Shown: positions 20,243 through 29,120 of the stretch, one piece after another
How the letters are laid out: the number at the start of each line of letters is the position of its first letter
Numbering within the stretch: the first letter of the stretch is position 1
DNA from: Candidatus Thiocaldithrix dubininis
GTDB taxonomy: Bacteria > Pseudomonadota > Gammaproteobacteria > Thiotrichales > Thiotrichaceae
DNA length: 64,000 bases
Direction of reading: 5' to 3'
NCBI GenBank assembly: GCA_029972135.1
Contig: CP124755.1
Location: 2,415,991-2,479,990, forward strand
Made by a program: the position numbers and the translations under genes
The notes under the pieces: generated by a model
Told to the model about the DNA's origin: nothing
The model's input: only the letters and a program-made list of their open reading frames with translations
Database searches by the model: none

Positions 20243-21589
20243 ATGTTATCTAAAGTGTTAATTGCCAACCGTGGTGAAATCGCACTACGGATTTTGCGCG
20301 CATGCCGTGAATTAGGCATTAAAACGGTAGCTGTGCATTCCACAGCAGATCGTGACCTAAAGCATGTACGCTTAGCGGATGAATCGGTGTGTATTGGTCC
20401 ACCGCGTTCCACCGATAGTTATTTGAATATTCCGGCGATTATTAGTGCGGCTGAAGTCACCGGCGCAGATGCGATTCACCCCGGCTACGGTTTCTTATCA
20501 GAGAATGCCGATTTCGCCGAACGGGTTGAATCTAGCGGCTTTATCTTTATCGGCCCACGAGCTGATACCATTCGCCTTATGGGCGACAAAATTTCCGCGA
20601 AAAACGCCATGCTTAAAGCGGGTGTGCCTTGCGTACCGGGTTCAGATGGCGCTGTACCAGAAGATCCGAAAGAATGCCTAAAAATGGCTAAAAAAATCGG
20701 TTATCCGGTAATTATTAAAGCCACCGGCGGTGGCGGCGGGCGCGGAATGCGTGTGGTGCATAATGCTGACGACCTGATTCAATCCATTAGCATGACGCGG
20801 GCTGAAGCCAAAGCCGCATTTGGCAATGACGTGGTGTATATGGAGAAATTCCTAGGTCATCCACGCCATATTGAATTTCAAGTGCTAGCCGACTCACACG
20901 GTAATGCGATTCACTTATGTGAACGCGATTGTTCTATGCAACGTCGCCACCAAAAAGTCGTCGAAGAAGCCCCTGCACCGGGCATTACAGCCGAAGAGCG
21001 TAAACGCATTGGAGATCGCGTGGCGGAAGCTTGCCGCCAAATCGGTTATCGTGGCGCGGGTACATTTGAATTCTTGTATGAGAACGGCGAATTCTATTTC
21101 ATTGAAATGAATACCCGTTTACAAGTCGAACATCCGGTTACCGAATTGATTACCGGCATTGATTTGGTTAAACAGCAATTATTAGTCGCGGCAGGCGAGC
21201 CTTTAGCCCTCAAACAATCGGATATTAAACCGCATGGGCACGCGATTGAATGCCGTATCAACGCGGAAGACCCGGATACCTTTGCACCTTCACCCGGCAA
21301 AATTACTCGCTATCATGCGCCCGGTGGTTTAGGTGTGCGGGTGGATTCGCATATCTATGCTGATTATACCGTACCGCCTTATTACGATTCCATGATCGGC
21401 AAGCTAATTGTGCACGGTGAAGATCGTTTAACGGCGATTAACCGTATGCAAGGCGCATTAAGTGAAATGGTTATCGACGGTATTAAAACCAATGTACCGC
21501 TACAAAGCCGCATTATGGCGGATACTGCATTTCGGGCAGGTGGTGCAGATATTCACTACCTCGAGAAAAAATTGGGGATTAGTAAATGA
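20243..21589 (+). CDS. accC: Biotin carboxylase subunit of acetyl-CoA carboxylase
   Basis: This 448-residue enzyme carboxylates the biotin of AccB with ATP and bicarbonate. It has the N-terminal [20 protein letters not shown] signature, the Gly-rich ATP-grasp loop ([12 protein letters not shown]), and the catalytic segment [16 protein letters not shown] with the active-site Glu, Asn and Arg. Full length with no lesions. It overlaps prmA by 4 bases. Confidence 0.98.
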   Translation: MLSKVLIANRGEIALRILRACRELGIKTVAVHSTADRDLKHVRLADESVCIGPPRSTDSYLNIPAIISAAEVTGADAIHPGYGFLSENADFAERVESSGFIFIGPRADTIRLMGDKISAKNAMLKAGVPCVPGSDGAVPEDPKECLKMAKKIGYPVIIKATGGGGGRGMRVVHNADDLIQSISMTRAEAKAAFGNDVVYMEKFLGHPRHIEFQVLADSHGNAIHLCERDCSMQRRHQKVVEEAPAPGITAEERKRIGDRVAEACRQIGYRGAGTFEFLYENGEFYFIEMNTRLQVEHPVTELITGIDLVKQQLLVAAGEPLALKQSDIKPHGHAIECRINAEDPDTFAPSPGKITRYHAPGGLGVRVDSHIYADYTVPPYYDSMIGKLIVHGEDRLTAINRMQGALSEMVIDGIKTNVPLQSRIMADTAFRAGGADIHYLEKKLGISK

Positions 21590-22476
21590 CATGGCAACAA
21601 TTAGTGTGCCATACCACGGCTACGCATCAAGATAGCGTAGTCGATGCAATGGAAGCCGCTGATGCGGTTTCCATTACGTGGCAGGACGCCGAAGACGACC
21701 CGATTCTTGAACCCAAACCAGGTGAAATGCGTTTATGGGCAAATTTAGTTGTAACGGCGTTATACGAGCAAGATACCAATCTCGATGCGCTGTTATTAGC
21801 ATTAGAAACCCATAAAAGCGCTTGGCAAATCGAATCCATTGTGTTGGAAACCGTCGAAGACCAACCGTGGGAACGTGCTTGGATGGATAGCTACCAACCC
21901 ATGTGTTTTGGTCAACGGCTCTGGATTTATCCATCTTGGTTTGAAATTCCAGCAGACGATTCGGTTAAACTATTGCTTGATCCGGGCTTAGCGTTTGGTA
22001 CAGGTACGCACCCGACAACTGCATTATGTTTAGAGTGGCTGGATGGCACAAATTTACACGGCAAAACTGTATTAGATTACGGTTGTGGTTCGGGTATTCT
22101 GGCGATTGCTGCTTTAAAATTAGGCGCACAATCGGCAGTCGGTACAGATATTGATCCGCAAGCCCTACAAGCCACCCATGATAATGCTGAACGCAATAGC
22201 ATTCCGGCGGCGCAGTTAAACACGTATTACCCTAAGCAATTACCGTTACAGCAATACGATGTGGTATTAGCCAATATTTTGGCGGGCCCATTGGTAGAGC
22301 TTGCGCCAAATTTATTGCAATCCTTAAAGTTGGGAGGGGATTTAGTGCTTTCTGGTATTTTAGCCGAACAAGCAGAATCCATTCGTGCTGCTTACTCACC
22401 TTATTTGCAAGATTTACAGATTGTGCAACAAGGTGACTGGATACGGGTAACAGGAAAACTAATAAAAGCTTATTAA
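21586..22476 (+). CDS. prmA: Ribosomal protein L11 methyltransferase
   Basis: A 296-residue SAM-dependent enzyme that trimethylates ribosomal protein L11. The PrmA-specific segment [20 protein letters not shown] is present at about residue 129, followed by the SAM motif [16 protein letters not shown] and the NILAGPL catalytic motif. The ATGA overlap with accC indicates coupling. The order accB-accC-prmA is widely conserved. Confidence 0.97.
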   Translation: MTWQQLVCHTTATHQDSVVDAMEAADAVSITWQDAEDDPILEPKPGEMRLWANLVVTALYEQDTNLDALLLALETHKSAWQIESIVLETVEDQPWERAWMDSYQPMCFGQRLWIYPSWFEIPADDSVKLLLDPGLAFGTGTHPTTALCLEWLDGTNLHGKTVLDYGCGSGILAIAALKLGAQSAVGTDIDPQALQATHDNAERNSIPAAQLNTYYPKQLPLQQYDVVLANILAGPLVELAPNLLQSLKLGGDLVLSGILAEQAESIRAAYSPYLQDLQIVQQGDWIRVTGKLIKAY

Positions 22477-22497
22477 GCCAGTGTAATTAAGACAAAA

Positions 22498-22546
22498 GGC
22501 GGTATTTTACACACCATCTGTATACGCAGATTCAGTAAATACCGTC
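22498..22546 (+). terminator. Two-part hairpin after prmA
   Basis: An outer stem CGGTATTT / AAATACCG (22500-22507, 22537-22544) encloses a 5-bp inner stem ATCTG / CAGAT. It is followed by TCTAAAATG with no long T run. It may end the aroQ-prmA transcript or fold the leader of the next gene. Confidence 0.35.
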
Positions 22547-22583
22547 TAAAATGCTTAGAATTATAATAAATTGGCTTGGAGTC

Positions 22584-23351
22584 ATGTACACACAGTGTAG
22601 TCACTGCAAAGCGATCTTTCGCGTCACAATGAAGGAACTTACCGCCGCTCAAGGTTTATTGCGCTGCGGCGAATGTGATGCGGTGTTTGATGCTATGAAA
22701 GCACTGAGTACCACATTGCCAGAAGAGCGCCGCTTTGCTCAATTAGAAGCTGAAGCTTTACCTTTAGGCGCTCAACATGATTCTTATACGGATAATCATC
22801 TCAACCCTAGTTCCAGTCTATGGCAACGTATTGTTAGTAAATTAAAAAAACCTAAACCCAACTATACGCCTTACCATAAAAAAAGCGCCTCCTCTAAAAC
22901 GTGGCTAATCATTGGCTTAGCTGCATTAGCCCTATTATTACTCTTACAAGGCTTATATAGCGCACGAAACTGGCTCGCTCAACAACCGCTGACTGCCTCT
23001 CTAACCAAACAAATCTGTACAGCAGTTAAATGTGATTTGGAAACCCCGCGCGATGTACGACAAATACGCTTACTAAGTCGTAATGTTTATTCGCATCCTA
23101 ATACCCCACATGTTTTAACAATTAGTCTATCCTTAGAAAACGCTGCGGATTTTGCCCAGCCTTACCCATTAATTGAAATCAGTTTTCTAGACAAAGAGAA
23201 TAATATTGTCGCTTTAAGACGGTTTACCCCGGAAGAATATATAAAAAATTATCAAAATGAATTAATGCCCCAAGGTAAACAAAGTGAGGTACTTTTAAAC
23301 ATTACGGATCCCGGCGAATCGGCGGTGCATTTTCAATTTCGGTTTTTGTAA
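22584..23351 (+). CDS. Zinc-ribbon and DUF3426 membrane protein
   Basis: Residues 1-35 form an MJ0042-type zinc ribbon (MYTQCSHCKAIFRVTMKEL, then LLRCGECDAVFDA) with two CxxC pairs. A single membrane helix lies at about residues 110-130 (TWLIIGLAALALLLLLQGL). The rest is a periplasmic DUF3426 domain. The start at 22584 was chosen because it has GGAG 8 bases upstream and puts the zinc ribbon at the N-terminus; an earlier ATG at 22551 lacks a site. Proteins of this family commonly follow prmA. Function unknown, perhaps redox or cell-envelope sensing. Confidence 0.85.
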   Translation: MYTQCSHCKAIFRVTMKELTAAQGLLRCGECDAVFDAMKALSTTLPEERRFAQLEAEALPLGAQHDSYTDNHLNPSSSLWQRIVSKLKKPKPNYTPYHKKSASSKTWLIIGLAALALLLLLQGLYSARNWLAQQPLTASLTKQICTAVKCDLETPRDVRQIRLLSRNVYSHPNTPHVLTISLSLENAADFAQPYPLIEISFLDKENNIVALRRFTPEEYIKNYQNELMPQGKQSEVLLNITDPGESAVHFQFRFL

Positions 23352-23516
23352 GATAAATCCCCTATAGTGAACAAAAAACGTGTTTATCTTGTCTAATTCC
23401 TCTATACTCTTGCGCCAAATTGCCGCTCTCACTTTCATATTTAACAACAAGCACTTACTGAAAGTTACACACGGCTGGTAAGTGTTTGCTTTATTTCCCT
23501 CGTGTTGGAGAAAAAA

Positions 23517-23972
23517 ATGGCAACTGACAATGTAACCTATATGACAAGGAAGTCAGCATTACCAGTTGAAGGGATTGATCCCTACATCCCTGAACCCGGT
23601 GAAGAATATATGAACGAAAAGCAATTACAGCATTTTCGGAAGATTCTACTGGCTTGGAAAAAATCCTTAATGGAAGAAGTGGATCGCACCGTCGATCACA
23701 TGAAAGAGGAAGCAACTAACTTTTCTGACCCCGCCGACCGCGCTACTCAGGAAGAGGAATTCGCGTTGGAATTACGGGCACGGGATCGTGAACGCAAACT
23801 GATTCGCAAAATCGAAAAAACCATTACTCGCGTGGATGCGGATGATTATGGTTATTGCGATGCTTGCGGTATTGAGATTGGTTTACAACGTTTAGAAGTT
23901 CGACCCACAGCAGAACTTTGTATCGACTGTAAAACCACTCAAGAAATTAAGGAAAAACAAATGGCAGTTTAA
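23517..23972 (+). CDS. dksA: RNA polymerase-binding transcription factor DksA
   Basis: A 151-residue protein from the ATG at 23517, which has TTGGAG close upstream and equals the length of E. coli DksA. It binds the RNA polymerase secondary channel and works with ppGpp. The coiled-coil tip sequence DPADRATQEEEFALELR contains the conserved DxxDxA motif, and the Cys4 zinc finger is CDACGIEIG ... LCIDCK. It sits 10 bases before gluQ, a conserved pair. Confidence 0.97.
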   Translation: MATDNVTYMTRKSALPVEGIDPYIPEPGEEYMNEKQLQHFRKILLAWKKSLMEEVDRTVDHMKEEATNFSDPADRATQEEEFALELRARDRERKLIRKIEKTITRVDADDYGYCDACGIEIGLQRLEVRPTAELCIDCKTTQEIKEKQMAV

Positions 23973-23982
23973 GGCTGCGCGT

Positions 23983-24873
23983 TTGTCAGTGATAGGACGC
24001 TTTGCCCCCTCACCGACGGGGGCATTGCACTTCGGATCATTAGTAGCCGCTACAGCAAGCTACTTACAAGTACGCCAAGCGCGGGGGCGCTGGCTACTAC
24101 GGATTGAAGATCTGGACAAACCTCGTGAACAAACGGGGGCAACTGCACAGATTATTCAAACCTTACGGGCTTTTGCGTTTGAATGGGATGGGGAAATTGT
24201 CTTGCAAAGTCAACGACAAGACGCCTATTACCATGCTTTACATCAGTTAACACCGTTTGTCTATGCTTGTGATTGCTCGCGTAAACTGCTGCAACAAAGC
24301 GGACGACTGGGTGCGTATGGCTGGATTTACCCTAATACTTGCCGACATAAGCAATTAGCGCCCGAGCATTTGGCATTACGCCTGCAAACACCGGATCAAG
24401 TTTGGCAATTTACAGATCTGATTCGCGGGCATTATGCGCAAAATCTGGCGCAAGAGATTGGCGATTTCGTTATTTTACGTGCAGATCGCATTTTTGCTTA
24501 TCAATTGGCGGTAGTGGTGGATGATGCCTACCAAGGCGTTAATCAAATCGTGCGGGGTGCAGATTTATTGGATAACACACCGCGGCAATTGTATTTGCAG
24601 CATTTACTGGGCTTTGCTCAGCCCACTTATGCGCATGTGCCTTTAGCGATTGATTCCAAAACCGGACAAAAGCTTAGTAAACAGAATCTTGCACCCGCGA
24701 TTGATGCTAAAACTAGCATTGGCACATTGATTCAAGTCTTACGCTTTTTGGGACAAAACCCACCCGCAGCAACGGATATCAGTCAGCTAAGCGAGTTGTG
24801 GGATTGGGCGATTGCGCATTGGTCTATACAAGCTGTGCCAACAGTACAGACACAGCCTATCACGTTAGATTAA
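23983..24873 (+). CDS. gluQ: Glutamyl-Q tRNA(Asp) synthetase
   Basis: This class I synthetase paralogue (296 residues) attaches glutamate to queuosine of tRNA(Asp). It has the HIGH-like segment FAPSPTGALHFGSL, the zinc site CDCSRK ... YPNTCR, and the KMSKS-like KTGQKLSKQN. No anticodon-binding domain is present, as expected. The start is TTG at 23983 or GTG at 23989. Its stop overlaps the stop of the convergent hydrolase gene by 4 bases. Confidence 0.95.
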   Translation: MSVIGRFAPSPTGALHFGSLVAATASYLQVRQARGRWLLRIEDLDKPREQTGATAQIIQTLRAFAFEWDGEIVLQSQRQDAYYHALHQLTPFVYACDCSRKLLQQSGRLGAYGWIYPNTCRHKQLAPEHLALRLQTPDQVWQFTDLIRGHYAQNLAQEIGDFVILRADRIFAYQLAVVVDDAYQGVNQIVRGADLLDNTPRQLYLQHLLGFAQPTYAHVPLAIDSKTGQKLSKQNLAPAIDAKTSIGTLIQVLRFLGQNPPAATDISQLSELWDWAIAHWSIQAVPTVQTQPITLD

Positions 24874-25688
24874 CGCAAGAACGCAATCAAATCTTCGATA
24901 AGGCGGGTTTTCTGCGTCGCTAACAAGCCGTGCGGTTGCCCGTCGTATTCCATTAACACTGAATTAGCAATGCCTTTATTGGCAGCACGCGCAGTGGGTT
25001 CAATTGGCACAATTTTGTCGGCTGTACCATGAATAATTAAAGTCGGAACAGTAAAGGCATTTAATTCGGGGCGAAAATCGGTTTCACTAAACGCGTGTAC
25101 GCAATCTACTACGCCTTTTAAACCCGCTTCCATGCCGATATTGCTCGACCAGCGAATTAATTCATCACTGACAGGATGTGATAATAAACTCACACCGTAA
25201 AAATCTTTGAAAAAGTTACTGAAAAACTTAGGGCGTTCTTCTTTAATATCTTTCAGCATGTCTTCAAATACCGACTTATCCACACCTTGTGGGTTGGTTT
25301 CGGTTTTCATAACATACGGCACAATCGAAGCAATTAACGCCGCGTTAGTTACGCCCTTGCCCTGATAACGCGACATATAACGCGCAACTTCACCGCCACC
25401 CATTGAAAAGCCCACTAACACGGAATCGCCTGTTCTGAGGGTTTGCATTACATCGGCTAAGTCATCGGCTAATGTATTGTAATCATACCCGTGCCAGGCT
25501 TGTTGTGAGCGACCAAAACCCCGGCGATCATAAGCAATAACACGAAATCCCGCGTCAGCAATCGCCATTGCTATATCATCCCAGCTATCCGCCGATAAGG
25601 GCCAACCATGAATTAAAATAACCGATTGTCCCGCGCCCCAATCCTTGTAATACAACTTCGTGCCATCGCGGGTGAGAACGTAAGCCAT
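24870..25688 (-). CDS. Alpha/beta hydrolase, non-heme chloroperoxidase-like
   Basis: A 272-residue hydrolase of the cofactor-free haloperoxidase/esterase group. The oxyanion region is HGWPLSADSWDD, the nucleophile elbow is GFSMGG (catalytic Ser), the acid is in IIHGTADKIVPIEP, and the His in DGQPHGLLAT. No signal peptide, so cytoplasmic. The substrate cannot be told from the sequence. Confidence 0.9.
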   Translation of the reverse strand: MAYVLTRDGTKLYYKDWGAGQSVILIHGWPLSADSWDDIAMAIADAGFRVIAYDRRGFGRSQQAWHGYDYNTLADDLADVMQTLRTGDSVLVGFSMGGGEVARYMSRYQGKGVTNAALIASIVPYVMKTETNPQGVDKSVFEDMLKDIKEERPKFFSNFFKDFYGVSLLSHPVSDELIRWSSNIGMEAGLKGVVDCVHAFSETDFRPELNAFTVPTLIIHGTADKIVPIEPTARAANKGIANSVLMEYDGQPHGLLATQKTRLIEDLIAFLR

Positions 25689-25823
25689 GTTAAGCCTCCT
25701 GCTATCTTGCTAACGTATGCATTATTAATCCAAAGTAGATATAGCAAACTGCGATTAAAGCGGTTAAAGCAGCTACCATTTTCAGGGTTTTCATCAAAGA
25801 CGCTACTTAGGAGTACTGTTGTT

Positions 25824-26270
25824 ATGTCGGTTAATTTACCCCAATACCCGCAATGGCTAATCAATGAACGCAACCTCAGCACTTATTACAACTCGCTATT
25901 ATTAAGCGGACAAGCGCCCAAAGTTGCCGATTTAATTAAGCAAAATCCAAGCAGCTTTAGCGCCTTCGTAGAATTACTGAATAGCAAAGGTAGCCCTTTA
26001 AGTACACGGATGGGAATTGGCGTGGTTATGGAAGAATTAGCAGGTAGTCGCGTATTAAGCCAACACATTGACTTATTAACACCGCTCACCCAAGCCAAAG
26101 ACGCACGCTTACGCGCAGACGCCTGTTATTATCTGGAACTCAGCGCTAATCCCGCCGCCTTACCTAGCTTGCAAGCTTGTTTACACGATGCAGATCCCAG
26201 CGTGCGAGAAGTAGCCGCAGATGCCATTACAAACCTAACACCACCTGCAACTTATCCTCTCCAACCTTAA
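25824..26270 (+). CDS. Small HEAT-repeat protein
   Basis: A 148-residue protein from the ATG at 25824, which has TAGGAG upstream (25808-25813). The C-terminal half holds two HEAT units (DARLRADACYYLELS, DPSVREVAADAITNL). The N-terminal half (about 1-65) is helical and unassigned. The 3' end overlaps the convergent DUF1439-like gene by 44 bases. Function unknown; similar small HEAT proteins act as protein-binding adaptors. Confidence 0.75.
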   Translation: MSVNLPQYPQWLINERNLSTYYNSLLLSGQAPKVADLIKQNPSSFSAFVELLNSKGSPLSTRMGIGVVMEELAGSRVLSQHIDLLTPLTQAKDARLRADACYYLELSANPAALPSLQACLHDADPSVREVAADAITNLTPPATYPLQP

Positions 26271-26718
26271 TATCCTTAATACGGTTGGCAACGGCTTCAT
26301 ACTTATTCAAGTTATAAATCGGCTTGCCATCGGTCAAGCGCTTCAATTCCTCTTCGGTATATTGGCGCACCTTGTTATAACTTTCTTTTGATAAGCCTTG
26401 AATATCAAAGCGTTGAATCGTGACATTTTGCAAATACAATTGGTTGCTGCTTTTATCCAAACGCAAGCTACCGCTAACCGTTACCCAACCTTCGCCCTGT
26501 CCTAAATCAGGGCTATCCACCGTCGCATAGACCTTTAAGCCTAGGCGATTTTCATCAGGATAAAAATCCACCGTCGGTTGATCCAAAATAATCGTCGCGC
26601 CCTTCTCTTGCAGCACCGTCGGAAACTTTTTAGCTAACTCGCTTTGAATCCGTTCCGCCCCAATGGCAACCGAAAAACCGCTATTTAAGCTGTCTTTTAA
26701 CTTTGAAAAGATATCCAT
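26227..26718 (-). CDS. DUF1439-like hypothetical protein
   Basis: A 163-residue protein with no obvious signal peptide or lipobox. It resembles DUF1439/YceB-type lipid-binding folds in its order of beta strands (GATIILDQPTVDFYPDENRL, then LGLKVYATVDSP and VSGSLRLDKSSNQLYL). The ATG at 26718 has GGAAG at a fair distance, better than the GTG at 26727. The family match is only by general pattern. Confidence 0.6.
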   Translation of the reverse strand: MDIFSKLKDSLNSGFSVAIGAERIQSELAKKFPTVLQEKGATIILDQPTVDFYPDENRLGLKVYATVDSPDLGQGEGWVTVSGSLRLDKSSNQLYLQNVTIQRFDIQGLSKESYNKVRQYTEEELKRLTDGKPIYNLNKYEAVANRIKDIKVGEDKLQVVLGL

Positions 26719-26929
26719 ATCTGTCACTTCCCGCTATTACACTTCACTGTGTATAAACTATTTAGGCGATTGCGAAAAATTTCTATGCCCAATCTACGGT
26801 TGATTTAATATTTAAAAATCGCAACTTTACACTTCTTTACTTAAGCCTCACATTCCAGCAACCCCCGCCTTGCATACTACGCCCATGCCAAAGCCCATTG
26901 GCAATAAACCAATAATTAGGAGTATGCAC

Positions 26930-27304
26930 ATGACCGAGTTAAACCAAAGCACCGATAACGCTAACGTTAGTAAACCTAGCGATACCAACGTGGAAACAAC
27001 AGCCAACACCTGCGAAACAGGTAAACGCTGTTGCGGTTGGAAGCGTGAACACTGGCAAGCTAAATGTGGCAAGGGTCAGGGCAAATGCTGCCGCTTGAAA
27101 GTGATAGGTGCTGCGTTGCTCATTTTCTTACTAGGGGTAATGGCGGGCAAAGGCTGTTCACACCATCATGCCCATCACGGCGCAATGAACGAGCAAGCTA
27201 CCGTGGTGGTGCGTGGTGAAAAACCACTGCCATTAAGTGCGTTGTTAGATAGTATTCAAGCCACACCGGAACAACGCGCTAAGGCCGCTGATTTAGCCTA
27301 TTAA
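26930..27304 (+). CDS. Cys/His-rich single-pass membrane protein, Spy/CpxP-like end
   Basis: A 124-residue protein. A Cys-rich cytoplasmic stretch (TCETGKRCCGWK ... CGKGQGKCCRLK) precedes one membrane helix (VIGAALLIFLLGVMAGKG), and a short periplasmic tail has CSHHHAHHG and the LTxxQ-like ATPEQRAKA. That last motif recalls Spy/CpxP metal or envelope sensors, but the protein stops where their helical hairpin would begin. The ATG at 26930 has AGGAG 7 bases upstream. It precedes a two-component system, which suggests an envelope or metal stress input. Confidence 0.65.
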   Translation: MTELNQSTDNANVSKPSDTNVETTANTCETGKRCCGWKREHWQAKCGKGQGKCCRLKVIGAALLIFLLGVMAGKGCSHHHAHHGAMNEQATVVVRGEKPLPLSALLDSIQATPEQRAKAADLAY

Positions 27305-27323
27305 GCAGTATAGCCTCTAAAAT

Positions 27324-27352
27324 CACAGGGCAAGCCGTGGGTTTGCCCTGTG
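27324..27352 (+). terminator. Hairpin before the two-component genes
   Basis: A 10-bp perfect stem CACAGGGCAA / TTGCCCTGTG with a 9-base loop, followed by TTTATGTG. It lies 21 bases before the response regulator gene and could end or attenuate the upstream transcript. Confidence 0.6.
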
Positions 27353-27372
27353 TTTATGTGTGAGAACCTATT

Positions 27373-28086
27373 ATGTCTGAATCACTTTTAATCATTGACG
27401 ATGATGTGCGTTTAAGCCAAATGTTGGTCGATTACCTTGGCGCAGGAGGCTATCAAATAAGCTGTGCACATACCGGCAAGACAGGTTTACAATTAGCCAA
27501 ACAACAAAATTGGTCATTGATTATTCTGGATTTAATGTTACCAGACGCGGACGGCTTGGATTTATGCCGCGAATTACGTTCGCATAGCCAAACCGCTGCT
27601 ATTCCCATTTTAATGTTAACCGCACGCGGTGACGCCACCGACCGTATTATTGGCTTGGAGTTAGGTGCAGATGATTATTTACCCAAGCCGTTTGAACCGC
27701 GTGAACTCAAAGCCCGTATTAAAGCCATCTTGCGGCGCGGTTTACGCACCCCAGAACATTTACCCACTTTGCAGTTCGGACGTTTGGAAATTGATCGAGA
27801 AGCCCGCGAAATTCGCTTAGATGGCCACAGTCGCGAAGTGACCAGCTACCAATTTGATTTATTAGTGGCAATGGCAGAACGCGCCGGACGGGTACTCAGC
27901 CGTGAACAACTCATGGATTTAGTTAAAGGTGAAACCTTAGAAGCCTTTGACCGTTCGATTGATGTACACATTTCCCGCTTACGTGCCGCCATTGAAGACA
28001 ATCCCAAACAACCGCGCCGCATTATTACGTTGCGGGGCGCGGGCTATATTTTTGCACGCAGTCAAGACGGTGATGACGGTTTATGA
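27373..28086 (+). CDS. OmpR/CpxR-family response regulator
   Basis: A 237-residue two-domain regulator. The receiver has acidic residues DDD near 9-11, the phosphorylation site D53 (LIILDLMLP), the Thr of LTARGD and the Lys of LPKPF. The C-terminal winged helix (about 135-230) carries the family segment SRLRAAIEDNPKQPRRIITLRGAGY, here quoted in part. It overlaps the kinase gene by 4 bases, so the two form an operon. It may control the adjacent Cys/His-rich membrane protein, as CpxR does cpxP; this is inference. Confidence 0.93.
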   Translation: MSESLLIIDDDVRLSQMLVDYLGAGGYQISCAHTGKTGLQLAKQQNWSLIILDLMLPDADGLDLCRELRSHSQTAAIPILMLTARGDATDRIIGLELGADDYLPKPFEPRELKARIKAILRRGLRTPEHLPTLQFGRLEIDREAREIRLDGHSREVTSYQFDLLVAMAERAGRVLSREQLMDLVKGETLEAFDRSIDVHISRLRAAIEDNPKQPRRIITLRGAGYIFARSQDGDDGL

Positions 28087-29120
28087 ACGCATTAAAAGCA
28101 CATTGCCAACAACACCGAGCGCGACGCGGCAGTTTTTGGCACTTACGTAAACGCTTGTTTTGGCAGATTTATACCGTGGTAGTGGGTAGCGTAATTCTGG
28201 TTTCCCTACTAGTAGCCGCCACTACCTTGCATTTACAAGCGCAAGATACCCAGCACCCTGTGCCGATTTTGCCATTTTTAATTTTATCAGCGGTCGTGGT
28301 GTCATTGGGGGCTTATCCGATTTCCAAACGCTTAACGCGGCGCTTAGAACAATTAAAGCAAGGCGTAGAAGCCTTAGGCAATGGCAAATTAGACACGCGC
28401 TTACCGGTGCGCGGCTGCGATGAAGTCGCGGTATTAGCCACCAGCTTTAACCAATCCGCCGAACGTATTCAAGGCTTATTACAAGCACAACGCCAATTAC
28501 TCGCCAATGCTTCGCACGAATTACGCTCGCCCTTAGCGCGAATGCAAATGGGTTTAGCCATGTTGGCCGAACAATACGAGTTAGAACAGAGCAAACCCGT
28601 GCAAGCGATTCGCCAAGATATGCAAGAACTCAATCAATTGGTGGAAGAAATTCTGTTAGCCAGTCGCTTGGATACGTTAGAAATCCCCTTAGCCAGTCAA
28701 CGCGTGGATTTAGCCGGATTGCTGGCGGAAGAATGTGCGCGTTTAAACTTAGACTGTGAAGCCCAAGCCCTGCAAACCACGGGCGACGCGCATTTATTAC
28801 GCCGCTTAATCCGTAACTTATTAGAAAATGCCAAGCGGCACGGCGGCGCGCCGATTGAAGCCAAGCTGAGCGCGCCCGACCCACAACATTTGTTATTAAC
28901 CGTCAGTGATCGCGGACAAGGTATTCCAACCGAAGCCTTAGCTCGCGTATTTGAACCGTTTTACCGCCCGTCTGGACACGGCGAAGCACAAGGCGGCTGG
29001 GGTTTAGGCTTAAGCTTAGTGAAACAAATCGCCACTCGTCACGGTGGTACGGTGCAGTGCATCAATCGAGCAGACGGCGGTACGGTGTTTCAGTTAACCT
29101 TACCGCGTTTAGCCGCTTAG
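28083..29120 (+). CDS. HAMP-domain sensor histidine kinase
   Basis: A 345-residue inner-membrane kinase with two membrane helices (about 22-45 and 60-78) and a very short periplasmic loop, so it may sense within the membrane. A HAMP linker follows, then the H-box NASHELRSPLARM with H145, an N-box (RNLLENAKRHG) and Gly boxes (SDRGQGIP, GWGLGLSLV). It is the partner of the upstream response regulator. The 3' end overlaps the convergent helicase gene by 12 bases. Confidence 0.93.
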   Translation: MNALKAHCQQHRARRGSFWHLRKRLFWQIYTVVVGSVILVSLLVAATTLHLQAQDTQHPVPILPFLILSAVVVSLGAYPISKRLTRRLEQLKQGVEALGNGKLDTRLPVRGCDEVAVLATSFNQSAERIQGLLQAQRQLLANASHELRSPLARMQMGLAMLAEQYELEQSKPVQAIRQDMQELNQLVEEILLASRLDTLEIPLASQRVDLAGLLAEECARLNLDCEAQALQTTGDAHLLRRLIRNLLENAKRHGGAPIEAKLSAPDPQHLLLTVSDRGQGIPTEALARVFEPFYRPSGHGEAQGGWGLGLSLVKQIATRHGGTVQCINRADGGTVFQLTLPRLAA

